Part shown: positions 39,365-57,270 of the stretch, piece after piece
How positions within the stretch are numbered: position 1 is the stretch's first letter
Layout of the letters: every line of letters starts with the position of its first letter
NCBI RefSeq assembly: GCF_015832195.1
Contig: NC_052017.1
Span: forward strand, 106,986,929-107,050,928
DNA length: 64,000 nucleotides
Origin: Motacilla alba alba
Taxonomy: Eukaryota > Chordata > Aves > Passeriformes > Motacillidae
Reading direction: 5' to 3'
Made by a program: the position numbers and the translations under genes
The notes under the pieces: generated by a model
Seen by the model: the letters and a program-made list of their open reading frames with translations, nothing else
What the model was told of the DNA's origin: nothing
Databases searched by the model: none

Positions 39365-40562
39365 CTAAAAGAAAACGAAATAGCATTAAGCCTGTTTGCA
39401 ATTGCAAAGTTATTTAAAGAAAGCTGTACCAATACACTTATATGTTTACCTCAGTTTTGGGATTCTGTCTTTTACAAAACCCATCTAACACTGTCACTGG
39501 CCCTGCTAACACAATAATTCTTATGTAGTCTGTGCTCAGAAAAATGGCCCTACTCAGCAAAATTCAGCAAATAACTGCAGATCCATAGATCACGGACTCA
39601 TCCACTTCACTGATCAGACAGACAGTTAATCTCCAGAGACGGTCCACATCAAAGGTTTCAAAGAAGGTGCAAAATTGGGATGGTTTGTCCTCTAGAAAAA
39701 TTATTTCCTAACTTTGAAGTCTTAAGATCACCCTTTACCATAACTGTGCTATTTAAATTCTTTCTAATACTGAGTTTCATCACGCTATTTCTGGACATTC
39801 CTGCCATCCACATCGAATGTGTGATGCTTCCATAAATCTTGCCGGAATCACACACTGATGTGATCATTTGGCACTGAATTTTTCAGTATAACTAGCAATG
39901 GTTCTCATTCCACCTTCCATAATCTTCCAGTTCCATTAATGTCTTTTCTCCAGAACAGAGCCAAAGTATAGAAACAGTTGATATAGCTTCCAGTCCAGAA
40001 ATTTTTACCATGTCTTCTTTTCAAGGCAAATAGCCCCAGTGTATCAGTTTTCCCTTCTAATGTGAGAATGTCCCTAACTGTGCCTGTCCATCTTTCTGCT
40101 ATCAGCTATAAACAGTACAGCACTCCAGCTGAAATCAAAGGACTCATTTCTGAGCAGTGTTAATTGTCATTAACACACTGACAACAAAAAGATACTTTTC
40201 CCTCTGCACTGCTGCAACCTGAATGTGGGAAAACACAAAGCCCCTCCAATGACACATTACTCCCCATAAAGCCTACTCATGCTGTGCATTCACTCAACCT
40301 ACCACACTCCCATGAAGGGCTTTTTCAATTTTCTGTCAACTCAACTAATGTAACCAAGACAGTGTTTTTCTATAAATTCAGAGAATTATTCTTCAGCCAT
40401 TTCCTAAGTAGATGGTAAATTATACACAGTCTGATAGTAATACAGATTTCCAACGGGATGTATTCTAAGCATATCCTGTTTCCTGCCCCAGTAAAACTCA
40501 ATGCCATTCAATCACGAAGATGAAAAGCTTTTTGAAAAAAAATACACAATATTGATACATAC
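39365..40562 (-). other. CDH2: CDH2 intron 11
   Basis: 1.2 kb, GT-AG. No repeat or exon-like frame recognised. Confidence 0.88.
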
Positions 40563-40705
40563 CATTATCAGAAGCAAGAAATGTTGCATTATACATATTG
40601 TTTTGCACATAGATTGACTCTCTGTCCAAAACAGCTGTAGTAGTTATTTGTCCATTAACAGGGTCAATTTTCAGCCAGTTTGCAGGATCTGAAAGTTTTG
40701 AGTAC
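40563..40705 (-). CDS. CDH2: CDH2 exon 11: EC4
   Basis: Completes Arg375 and encodes residues 376-422 plus the first base of Gly423 (143 nt). The visible text [18 protein letters not shown] is a strong N-cadherin signature, followed by LDRES (calcium motif) and the sequon NAT in [11 protein letters not shown]. The acceptor is aaatacacag; the donor is GATAATG|gtatgt. Phase 2 entry, phase 1 exit. No open frame longer than 60 codons covers it, so it was found by reading the reverse complement between exons 10 and 12. Confidence 0.96.
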
Positions 40706-42318
<1,613 letters not shown>

Positions 42319-42496
42319 TTACTCACAGGAGTAATGGACACACAATAACATTTTAAATTTAAAGCACATTTTTGAATTACTTGTACTTTTCTGAAAAATG
42401 AGCATGGAGTTTGAAGAGAGCACAATTTCATCACCTCAACACAAGCCCATGTGCTGCGGGTTTTGCTTAGCAGCATGTGGCAGTTTCAGTTCTGCA

Positions 42497-42516
42497 CACA
42501 GCAGCAGCAGCAGCAG
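42497..42516 (+). repeat. (CAG)n microsatellite
   Basis: About six uninterrupted CAG units, read as CTG in the CDH2 pre-mRNA. It is intronic and short. Confidence 0.85.
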
Positions 42517-43381
42517 TTTTGAAGTCAGAAGAGCTAGAAACCTTTAGAAATCATTCTGGGATTTAACCTACTCTGGTACTGCCATTAGAGACAAATGAGG
42601 AAACGAATAGTTTAATCACAAAATGATGAAGAAGCTCCCAACTTTGTGCTAGACACTCACATGCACCTCCTGATGATCTCTCCTGGGGACAGAAAGCTGC
42701 CTCTTTCTGTTAGAAGGATGGAAGTTTCCTTCAAACAAGTTCATGACTATAGTTATTCCCATAGATCAGAGATTCTCATGTCCTCAACATCTCACTAGAA
42801 AGTCTCGTGGTAATCCCAGTCAACCTGACTTCTGATATACCTACAGCTTCCACCTTCCCACTGAAGACAACCTTCTGTTTGGAGATCTCCTCACTGAGCC
42901 AGAAGCCCTACTTAAGAAGAAGTAAAAACAGTGTGAATCTACAGTTCCTCTGTCATGTTACACACAGTTGAGGCATTCCTGGAGACAGGATTTCCCTTTG
43001 TACTATGCCCTGTACTACTCACACAGATCCCAGATTGGAAGAAAACCCTGCCCTGTACCTTACTGGGGCAGTTGGCATGTGACAGTATGAATTAAGTGAC
43101 AAGAGACAATCTAATCTTCATTACGGGTTGACAGATCAACTCATTGCACTGCCAATAAAAACTGTAGGCAGGTTTCCAACTCTTCCCGTGTCTCGGCACT
43201 TAAAGGAGTGCTAAAAAGATATTCACGTAATTCTTCCTGGAAGACTGCAATGTAACAATTGGTACCTCTGGGGAAGAGCAGTTAAAAACCAGAGACAGTT
43301 CTTAAAAAACCCAATGTGAAATACTATTAATGCTGCATGTAGGTTGTATCTTTCTGTCACCTAGATACTGGGAGGATTAAA

Positions 43382-43480
43382 ATCAAACAAAACAAAATTT
43401 AATGAAATTAAACAAAATGAAATGAAACAAAACAAACAAAAAAAAAAGAGAGAAAAGGAAAAGTGATTTTTTTTTTTTAA
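43382..43480. repeat. A-rich simple repeat followed by T-run
   Basis: Degenerate CAAAACAAA and GAAATGAAA units, then an A/G run and a run of T. The A-rich and T-rich halves can pair. Confidence 0.7.
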
Positions 43481-44205
43481 TTTCCAAATGGGATTACTGG
43501 CATTGCACATTTGACTTTGAAATGGATCAGCCAAAACCAGAGCAGGCCAACTCAGAGATGAGACATTTATCAGTGGGTCATGAGGAAAGGTGGCTACTGC
43601 CTGACAGGTTTAATTATAGAATCACATTGTTATTATCGCTAGAAATAAGTCATCCCTCAACACAGAGCTGTGTTGGCTAGAGAATGAAGACAGACAGGTT
43701 ATTCCATAAAAGGTATTTAAATGAGGTTTTAAAAATAGCCAGTCTTTACATGTCTCTTGTAGAAGTACCCTCCCACCTATCATTTTTCCTCTCTGATTGT
43801 GCTTTGACTGCCTGTATCTCTTCCTTAATGGAACAACTTGACATAAAATGTGCAGACAATACACATGACTACTAATTGAGGAGGTAGGAAGTTGTTTCTT
43901 AGACTAGCAAAAAATACCAAGCAGACACTTTTTCACAGATGAATTTCTAACTTTTAGCAAATAAGGATTCAAGATTTGTAATTTCTAATAACCTAGCCCG
44001 ATTTCTAAAACTGAGCAGGCAGAATACTATTGATAGCATAAGCAAGGTAACATTCAAAGAGACAGATTACTAGATTCCACAAGAAAGGGAGCATCCATTT
44101 TATTCCAGATTCATGCTGGCCTCAGGAATTCACACTTCCCACATTCTGGTGTTCTCCCACTTCTTCCATCTCTGCTGAACTCTCTGAACTGCAAGCACGC
44201 CTTAC

Positions 44206-44391
44206 CTTTACGACAGTCACCAGCCCATCGTTGCTGTTGGGGTCGGTGAGGATGGTGAAGCGGCCCGTCGGGTCCCCCCCGGTCATTCGGTACATGGCAT
44301 TCCAGGCCGGCGTGTGCGGCTGGTCTTTATCTGTCACTGTCAGATTCGCCACGATCACATCCACCCTGTTCTCTGGTACTTCCCCGTAGAA
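44206..44391 (-). CDS. CDH2: CDH2 exon 9: EC3 first part
   Basis: Encodes residues 228-289 (62 codons, 186 nt, phase 0 both ends), from [11 protein letters not shown] to DGLVTVVK. It contains the sequon NLT, the DKD-type calcium ligands (TDKDQ) and the GGDPTGRF loop of EC3. The acceptor is gtttttgcag; the donor is GTAAAG|gtaagg. The exon is much richer in G+C and CpG than the introns around it. MYRMTGG differs from mammalian VYRISGG and fits the avian form. Confidence 0.97.
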
Positions 44392-44890
<499 letters not shown>

Positions 44891-45224
44891 CTAAAACACA
44901 AAATGACAACATAAGTTTTAGACAAAACTAACATTATCATAGGACAGCAGGTGTTCCCAAAAATTGCACTCTGCTAAGCAATGGAGCCTATCACACAGTT
45001 TATTCTAGTTAGCATCACCCAAAATGACAGGAGCAAAGTTTGTGCCACAGGAATACAGCAGCAGGTTGCTTCTTTTGAACTATTGTTTGACTTTCTTCAA
45101 AGACCATCAAGGTAAGGACAGGCTGACTGCTTCCTACTCTAATAAATCAAACCACTTTAGACAGTTAATGCATGATCACAGGTTTAACAACGCTTTTCAA
45201 ACGGCGAAAAGAGAGCCAGAGTGC

Positions 45225-45620
45225 ATTTTATACTAAAACAGGGAAAGTCCTCAAAAGCATTTGAGAGCACCGAGCCAAGGTAGGTTTGTCGGCCAAACGG
45301 CCACAACTGCCAAGGTTTTGTTTCAGCCAAGCCTGAGTATAAAACTGCTGCTGCAACTTCTTGTGATCTCTATGGAAACCAAAGATGTCGAGGCCAACAG
45401 AGACAAGTAAGGGCACTGGGAGAAAGGGGGAGGGAAGCACCAAACGGGCTATTTCCATAAATGTTAAACACCCTGGCCGAGTATGGCAGCCATGGGCCCC
45501 CTCTCCCCCCACTGCTGCTAACAGCCCCTCAGCCAGGCACTCGCTCCCCCCTCACAGCTGGAGTGGGGCCAGGGTCCCTAAGCACCAGAAATGCCTGGCA
45601 GAGACCTGACTTCAGCATGG
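45225..45620. other. GC-rich block in intron 7
   Basis: A sharp rise in G+C with several CpGs, followed by an A-run at about 45656-45668. It could be a regulatory patch or an eroded retroposed or LTR-derived piece; the sequence CTCGCTCCCCCCTCACAGCTGG loosely resembles avian LTR text. Not resolved. Confidence 0.4.
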
Positions 45621-46022
45621 TGAGCTGCTTAAAACAACATCAACAAGGTTCTATTAAAAAAAAAAAATCATAAAGATGTTTTCTGTATAGAATTGCTGAA
45701 AAGTTTATTTTAACTCATTGCTCTCAAATACTATGCATGCTCCTTCATTTTTCCAGTTCATCATCCTTGCAGAGAAGTGTTACCATTCAGTTCTTCCCAA
45801 AAGAAAGGATGTGAACATAAAGAGTTGCTATTACTTTGAAACAGCACTTCCACAAATGATTTGCTAACACTGGAAAAAACCTTCTGGCAAAGTAAAAGTA
45901 ATTCAAAAATAGTCTATTTTTATGTTTTGGTCTTTTTTCTTTTTTTTCCACTTGGTATGTTATTTTCTTCTACTGTCTAAAGAGTGGGGTATGTGACAGA
46001 TTACGTCTCATGGAAACAATTT

Positions 46023-46120
46023 ACAGAATCATGAAACATGCTGAGTTGGAACAGACCCATCAAGATCAGAGAGTTTAACTCCTGACCCTAAGCAGGACAC
46101 CCCCAGAATCACACCAATTA
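46023..46120 (-). mobile_element. Short CR1 fragment
   Basis: ACAGAATCATGAAACATGCTG, then GTTGGAACAGACCCATCAAG and ACACCCCCAGAATCACACCA, resemble the end of a CR1 read in reverse (the usual AGAATCAT...GGTTGGAA...ACCC...ATC pattern). Only about 100 bp and diverged; family assignment moderate. Confidence 0.6.
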
Positions 46121-49044
46121 CAGAAAAGGAATTACAGGTATTGATATAAAAAATAAGCAAGGATAATTCCACTGGTAGTATTTAGCTTTCTTTCAAACTT
46201 TGGCCAGACAGCACAAAAGACACAAGAGGTTTAACAGTTTGCACATTTCCAAGCAGCAACAATGAGTCACAGAATAGAAAGTTTTTAAAATAAGCTCTAT
46301 AGATCTTTATCTCCCACTGAAGACAACGATTTATGCTCATGACCTCTTTCCCACAGAAACCCTTACAAGACACCCCAAATGTGTATTGCTACATATGCAT
46401 CCCACAATTCTTTAAAAAAGCAAGACGAGTATCAAGTCTACAGAAATACAGTATATATGTTTAGTAATGCATAAATATATATATCCACAGATGTATATGA
46501 ATTCTGGATTGGAAAATATACTTGAAAACTGACATTCAATAGGCTTTAAACATCTTAAAGGTTTCCTTCATGACACCAGAAGAGTACCAGTCATGAGGGA
46601 ATCAAAGAAATGCTTTTACCACTTTTATCCAGGCAAAAAATGATACTTACTTACTGTGAAGCAATAAAATCTAAAGCAGTATTGAAGCAAATCTCACTGC
46701 CATGATTCTATATTATTGAAACAGCAGGTGCTTCTGATTCATCTGGGTCTTAATACATTGATCCCAAGAAGCAAATTTCATTAAGGAAAACTCCATTATT
46801 ATTACACAGAGACTCAGCTTCCTTAAAATTGTCTTACTTAATTCCAACAGAACCAGCACACTAAAAAATTCCCCAGAAAGTGCCCCAAAAGACAGCAAAT
46901 CAGTGTTTTTGTTTAGTTCCTTGTTTTTTTTCCCTCTTCCCAGGACTCATATAAAACGCATCAACTGCTGAGAGTGAAATTTCAGAAATCAACAAGCACA
47001 CAACTTTCCAGGCATGGGGAAACTGGGGGAGGTGGGTCTCTTTTTACTGTGGTTTGAGAAGCAGCCAGGAATAAACCGTGGAGCATGTGTCAGCAGCCTG
47101 CACAGAGACTTAGCAGCAACACATCTAAAAGCAAACTGGCAGCTTCAAGAAAGAACGCAGACCTCATCAGTTCACATCTTTCCACTTCAACACAGGCCAA
47201 ATAAAAGAGCACTTCACTGAATTAACCTCACGTGAGGCAGGAATGTCAGTGTGTAAATTTAAGTACCCTGCCTGACTTCTTCAGCACCTCCAGCAGAAAG
47301 GCAGATGTTTTAATGCTGAAGTGAATTCCACAGCAATAACGGAAGAAATAAGAGCAGCTGGATCTCATGAAACAGCATCTTTTGAGATAACAAATGAAAG
47401 ATTTCTTCTGCCTTAAGCTGAGTTTCCTTACCTAAGCAAATCTCCTCCTGTGCATGTTAGCAGAGATAATGCATTGTGCATGTTAATCTAAAATACCAGC
47501 AGATGAAGAATGCTATCAGAGGAACCACTTTTTTTTTAATGCTTACAACACTTATGATCCCATAAAAAAATGTGTCACATTATTTAAGAATTTAAAATTC
47601 TGTCTAGCATTTTATGACTTTAATTAGAGCTTTATCAAGAGAGACAAGACTTCTAGAAAAGAGCGGAAAGGCAGAAGTGGGCAGACCAGCTGGGGTACAT
47701 GGACAACAAGGCACTCCCCAGCCCACTTCCAGAAGACAATTCAGCTTTGGCTCTCTAGACTCCCAGTCATTTTAATTTAATTGACTTCTACAAAATGACT
47801 CAGGAAATGGAGGAAGCAAAGCTTGGGAAGGAAACCATTTTATTTCATATTAGTCTAATTTAATATTTGAATGATTTAACATTAATCATTAATATCCAAC
47901 ATGTTCAAGAAATGTTTATATATACCCATCTGGGTGTCAGCAGAGTGATCCATCAAGAAAACTGATGGTGAATGACAAGGCTTTTCCAACTGTTAATGTG
48001 AGGGTCTAAGCTCCACAGGCAGCTGGTTTCTTCCGAGTTAAATCCCTCCAGTATAGCTAGTCACCGAGTGATAAAACCTCAAGAATTATCGCTATGTCCT
48101 TCTGAAAGTTCATCTGTCAAAGATGACCAGGGGATTTTAAAAACAAGGGCAAAGCTGCCCATCATTCTTTTAATTTAATAGGGCAATACTGTAAAGTTCA
48201 GGGTTTTCCTTTGCTCAAATCCCTTCTCTTCAAAACCAACTTAAATAGAATGAATGTTAATAAAACCTCAAAAATTAATTGCAATATCTAACAGTCTGTT
48301 TAGCTTTTCAAATCTTCTGATTGCCCCTTTCAAACTGAAATGCATCAGAATATTAATAGCAAACAGAGAACTTCAGAAAGAATTTTTATTCTCTATTTCA
48401 AATAACTATAAACAAGCAGCTAAAAAATGAACAGCAAATCCAGTAGTTCGGATTTAATGAGCTAAAATGAGGTTAGTAATACAGAAGTTGAAACAAGATG
48501 TATTCAAAAGAGGTTTGTTAGTATTTTATAGCTTGTTTATAAAATAATGCTTATCTCTTGTGAAGTTTTCAAGTGGTTTAAAAGCACAGTTAGTGTGACA
48601 GATTTGGAGTTGCGAGGGAAATATTTTTATTCCCAACCTCACAGATGGGTGAACTAGAGCAGAGGATCTGGCACGCTCCTTCTCCAGTGGTGGGCACAGT
48701 GAAGAACTGTCTAGACAGGATGGACCTTGCTCAACATGTAGCAATGAATTACTGACAGATTTATTTCTTTTTATTATTATTATTCTTATTGCATTGCTCT
48801 GCCTTAGTGTGTTTCTGTTAGAGTGTATCTGTTTCTTAAGAGCAAACAGGCTTATGGGACAAGATCCCTTCCATGACCCCAGACAGCCAAGAGTAACCAC
48901 ATCTTTGGAAAACATAGGTCCAATTTTCATCCCCAACATAATTTTCTCTCCTGAGTTTTTTGTACTCTGGGTCAAGGAAAACAACCGGTGTCAACAGAGT
49001 GAAGAAAGAGAGTAAGTTAAGACTGAGGAGGGGGAGAAATATAT

Positions 49045-49722
49045 CACAGCATCATGAAATTGTATGGACTAGAAGTGACCTTACAGATCATCATGTTGTA
49101 GACACCCAGCCCCAGGTAGGGACACCTCCAACTACACCAGGTTGCTCAGAATGCCATCCAACCTGGTCTTGGACACTTCCAGGGATGGAGCATACACAAC
49201 TTCTCCTGGGCAACTTGTACTTGCATCTTACCACCCCCACAGTAAAGAATTTCTTCCTTTTATCTGATCTAAATGCACCTGCTTTCAATTTATAGTCATC
49301 TCTCCTTGTCCTATCTCCATATGCCCTTATTAAATACCCCTCTCCAGGCTCTCCTCTAGGCCACATTTAGGTACTGGAAAGCAGCAATAAGGACTCCCCA
49401 GAGCCTTCTCTTCTCCAGGCTAAACAGCCCCAGCTCTCTCAGCCTATCTTCACAGGAGAGGTGCTCCAACCTTCTGATGATCTTCACATCCCTCCTCTGG
49501 ACTTGCTCCAGGCAGGTTCACTTATTTCCTATGCTGAGAATGTCAGATCTGGATGCAGCACTGCAGGAGGGGTATCATAGGAGCAGAACACAGGAGGAGA
49601 ATTGCCTCCCTTGACCTGCTGGCCATGCTGCTTCTGATGCAGCCCTGGATATGACTGCCTGCAGATGGACACTGTCAGCTCATGTCCAGCCTCTCACCCA
49701 CCCACCACCCCAAGCCATGCTT
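49045..49722 (-). mobile_element. CR1 LINE copy in intron 7, sense to CDH2
   Basis: The plus strand shows the reverse of a CR1 3' region. It begins near GCATCATGAAATTGTATGG, continues with ACACCTCCAACTACACCAGG and CTCTCCTTGTCCTATCTCC, then CTTCTCCAGGCTAAACAGCC and CTCAGCCTATCTTCACAGGA, and ends near CACCCACCACCCCAAGCC. About 680 bp, 5'-truncated, without an intact frame. Its upper end is about 50 bp from the exon 7 donor. Its sense strand is the same as that of the gene. Confidence 0.92.
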
Positions 49723-49727
49723 CTTTA

Positions 49728-53744
<4,017 letters not shown>

Positions 53745-53891
53745 CCTAACTAATTCCTGAGGAAAAGGTCCTTTGGAATTTTCTGGTAGGTTGATTGGAG
53801 GAATAACCCAGTCTCTCTTCTGCCTCTTCAGAGGGCTGCTGTGCTTGTATTGTTGCCATGGAAATATGATTTCTTCAATTTTCCTTTGGTC
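53745..53891 (-). CDS. CDH2: CDH2 exon 4: end of propeptide, furin site, start of EC1
   Basis: Encodes 49 residues. The first 26 finish the propeptide and end in LKRQKR, a proprotein convertase (furin) site. The next 23 are the mature N-terminus [13 protein letters not shown]..., with Trp2 for strand-swap dimers and Glu11 as a calcium ligand. Exon length is 147 nt, phase 0 at both ends, so skipping would keep the frame but remove both the cleavage site and Trp2. The donor TTAGG|gtaagg is good. The acceptor is gggaaag|GACC, with a purine-rich last stretch and little polypyrimidine; it was chosen because it keeps the frame and gives DQRKIEEI, close to the chicken wording I recall. The next AG downstream would put a stop straight into the frame. 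Confidence 0.93.
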
Positions 53892-55724
53892 CTTTCCCAG
53901 GTACAAGATAAAATTAAGCACATGTTAAAAGGAGAATTACTAGCAGACATTATAAAGTAACTCAGGTACAATTACATAATTGACTGAAAGACTGTCCCTC
54001 CTCTGTGTTCATTGAACTGTTTTATGCGCATTCACATTGCAGTTTGAAAATAACTAATATCATTTACAATTTCACTGCAAAATTTTAAGAACCCTTTTTT
54101 TTCTTATTTAACTAGGAAGAGAAAGGGAATTATAAACCATTTATAACATGGCACTACTGTGTAAACTATCTGGCACCTTCTGAGAAGTAGTTAATATTTT
54201 GCAGAATTTATTAATATGCCTTTATGTATTTCTCATTAGCTAGAGCTTCAGTTCAGGTAATGTGCTATTGTACTCTAAATTTAGATCTGGGTGTGCTATA
54301 ATGTAATTTGAGTTCCAAGAGAAGTTTAATGCATACTGGTAAGGAATGTCTCAAATATTTATGACCCTATTAAATCCCATAGAATTAATGCTGTAATTAT
54401 TTTAAACCTATGTCAGCCATGATGGATGCAGTAGATGACCCACTTTACACACTGGGCATTAATCTCTGCTGGGTGTCAACATTCCCTTCCTATTCCCTTC
54501 TATATCTGCAGTCATTTCATCCTTTGGATGACAGCACATACAGATAGCTTACTTGAGGTTGGAAACAGGGTGACAAAAACATCTTCCAAATCTTTTAAAA
54601 GAAGAACTTTTTTTTTAAATCTAAGCAACTACATCACAGAGTATGAAGAGACACCCAAATGAAGGCCAGATTCTACTCCTCTACAATCTGTTGATGGTAA
54701 AGACACCTGAATAGCGTCTCTGGAATAAACAGGGCATGTGCTAGCACATCTAAGTATCTGCTCTTTTACTGTGCTTCCATGAACAAAATGACAGTATTTC
54801 CATTGTTAAAATTATGCCTTAGCAAATTTAACACAATCACCAAGTAAGCAAACAAATAACTGAGGATTACACAGCAGTGGTCTCCAGTGTGTTCTCAGGA
54901 AAAATGTATTGCATAACCACATTAACCACATTACCTACTTTTAACATGATGTTTAAATCTTAAATGTGTACCTATTATAGGTATGTTGATCTATGAATAA
55001 ATTTTGTTCTTTATCTGTAAACTAAGCACTTTAAGGAGAAGGCAAGAAACAGCAGGCAACAGGTAATATAACAGAAAAAGGTAAACAACCTAATATGCTT
55101 TTCTAAAGTAAATACATTGCTAATTGCATCTTGCTATGTCTGATTTTTGTTACAGTACATGGTTTATCCTATGGCAGCTTCCAGCAGAGGGAGACCATCT
55201 TCCTTACCAAGCAGTGCTGGAATCATGAATAATTTACAATCTCCAATTTGATTATGACGGGACAAGACAAAGCCAATATTCCCTGCCAGAAGTGCTTTCC
55301 TACTTACTGCTGTAAATCTACAGTTCCCATCTAATAAATGTGACTGATGCATTCTATCACAGATTTGTTTATTTTGTGGTTATATTTAACCGCTTGAATA
55401 AATACTATAATACTTTCAAGCAATTTAAAATAAAGAAATGGCTGTGTGAGACTTAAATTCAGGTATAAATCTCAAGCTATGCAAACAAAAAGCTCAAACA
55501 CAAAGAATCCTATATAGTTAAATAGGCATGTCTTTTCATGCCTTAGCAAAACTACAGAATAAAAGATGATCAAAGCTCCTTCTAAAGCTCTGGCTTTGCA
55601 TGCACTAGGTGTCCATTAATAAGCTGGTTCACGGAGAGGTGCATGACAGGCAAAATTAAACCCTTATTTTTAGGCCTCTTTGTGGAGATACATTTATACA
55701 GGCTGCATTAAGCTCTTGTTTTAC
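53892..55724 (-). other. CDH2: CDH2 intron 3
   Basis: 1.83 kb, ending in the purine-rich exon 4 acceptor. AT-rich, no repeat or exon-like frame recognised. Confidence 0.85.
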
Positions 55725-55951
55725 CTTTTCTGAAGCCCCCGTGAAGGCTGGTTCAGGGGTTAGCTTCACCCTCATTTGCCATTCTTGCTGGGTTTCCTTG
55801 TCTTGAGCAGACACGACAAACTCCGTGGGCTCCGCTGAAAGTTGAAAGCTTCGCTCTGCATAGACCACACCATCCTCACCTACTCTGAAATCTTCTGGCT
55901 CACTGCTACCAAAGTGTATTTTTTGGTTTGCATCACAGCTTCGAAACCTCA
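55725..55951 (-). CDS. CDH2: CDH2 exon 3: cadherin propeptide
   Basis: Encodes 75 residues of the N-cadherin prodomain after a split valine codon (phase 1 entry). The wording includes FGSSEPEDFRVGEDGVVYAE and SAQDKETQQEW, typical of the cadherin pro region, which adopts a cadherin-like fold and blocks adhesion until it is removed. The acceptor is ttttacag before TGAGGTTTCG. The donor is GAAAAG|gtaaaa. Length 227 nt = 2 + 75 codons, so it joins exon 4 in phase 0. This is the most diverged part of the protein compared with mammals, as expected for the prodomain. It is the first coding exon visible; exon 2 is not found in the next 8 kb upstream, in keeping with the very large intron 2 of vertebrate CDH2. 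Confidence 0.95.
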
Positions 55952-56594
55952 CTGTAAAACAGACATGAAATGGCAAACAAAACAAAATTGAAAAAGTGGT
56001 CCACTTGAATTCGCTGGGACATCAAATGCACTAAGAGCAAAGTCAAAAGCACAGATACTTAGCTTGTTGCTGCTATTATCACATGCAGTTACAAGTTAGG
56101 ACTTGTACTTTACCAGTCAGTCCACTCCATGTAACAATGATATTCTTCTGTGGACTGCTAGGCAGAGATTTTACCCCTAGACAGGAACAGCCTCCTGGCT
56201 ACAAATTTAAACCACCATGAGCAAGAAAACCAGCTCCTTCCATGTCCTACAGTACATTTCAGTCGGTTGCTAGTTGGGTTTGCATCTCAAGCTTTGCAAA
56301 GATCCATCAAGTTGATTCATCAAAAACACTCAAAAAATTTTGTTACACTGCAACCATAACTGCAAACACAACTGTGTCTCCAGCACGCTCTCTCTGGCAA
56401 TGGGGGTAAGGCAGAAACCCTGAAATATGTTAAAAATATTAAATCCTGTGCCCAAATCAGTCTGTGATTCAGCTGTGCCATGTCAGGAAGATTACTTATG
56501 AGCTCTGGGACTGAGTTTCCTTGTCCCTCATTGACAAGATGGAGGAGGCAGTAAATGCTTCCTAAAGAAAACTTAAGTTAAAGATCTTGAGTTT

Positions 56595-56690
56595 TTTCTT
56601 TTGGTTTGGGTTTTTGTGTTTGTTTGTTTGGGTTTTTTAGTGTTTTGTTGTTTGTTTGGGTTTTTTTTTTGCTTTTTGGGTTTTTTTTAA
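56595..56690 (+). repeat. (GTTT)n-type simple repeat
   Basis: GTTTGTTTGTTTGGG and related T-rich units. The plus frame over it translates to a phenylalanine-rich chance peptide. Confidence 0.8.
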
Positions 56691-57072
56691 GCTATATTCT
56701 GTACCACACATGTCCCTTTATCTACTTAAAAATTACCTATTCTTGTTTAATTCCCTCCTCCCTCCTTCCTTCTTTTGTGTCTGAAAGACACACAGTGGAA
56801 CAAGAAATCAGTAAAACTGAATATAGAGATAATGATGTGTTGTCCACAAAACAGAACTGGTAACAGGTTCTCTACCCAATTCTTTTCACCACCAGTTATC
56901 TTCTGGGTTACTGCAAATAATAGTAAGTTAAAAAATGAAAGTGTGCTTTTATAACCAATGATTGCTCCTTAATGTTTCCAAAGCATTACGAAATATTTTG
57001 ATTGCATGGGCAATAGAAGTGCAAAATATCATTATGAAGGTTGTGCTGAAATCCACATAGTGAAGATGAAGA

Positions 57073-57099
57073 TGAAATGAGGCTTTATGCCTCATTTCA
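57073..57099. repeat. 11-bp perfect hairpin
   Basis: TGAAATGAGGC (57073-57083), loop TTTAT, GCCTCATTTCA (57089-57099). Confidence 0.8.
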
Positions 57100-57226
57100 G
57101 TCACTGCACTTTTTATAGTGTGCTAAACCATGCAAAAACTATTTAGCTTCAAAACCTAAAGGTCCCTCTCAAGAAAAATCACTACTAAATGTCATGCATC
57201 ATATGCTTTCTTCTGTTTCCAGGAAG

Positions 57227-57270
57227 AAAGAAAGTATGGTTCTTCTTCTAAGAAGAACCATACTTTTTTT
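57227..57270. repeat. 16-bp perfect foldback with 4-base loop
   Basis: AAAGTATGGTTCTTCT (57231-57246) is followed by loop TCTA and by AGAAGAACCATACTTT (57251-57266). After one mismatch (57230/57267) three more pairs extend it. Confidence 0.85.

Noticed and set aside
42497..42516. Expandable CAG repeat
   Set aside because: Only about six units and intronic; too short to expect instability.
48526..48984. Minus-strand open frame of 152 codons in intron 7
   Set aside because: No family signature, no splice-site support and AT-rich irregular composition. It is within a well-defined CDH2 intron.
49091..49366. Minus-strand open frame of 91 codons
   Set aside because: It is part of the CR1 copy (degenerate 3' region), not a gene.
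57227..57270. microRNA gene at the foldback
   Set aside because: The stem is about 20 bp with a 4-base loop, shorter than Drosha/Dicer substrates need, so it is not called as an RNA gene.
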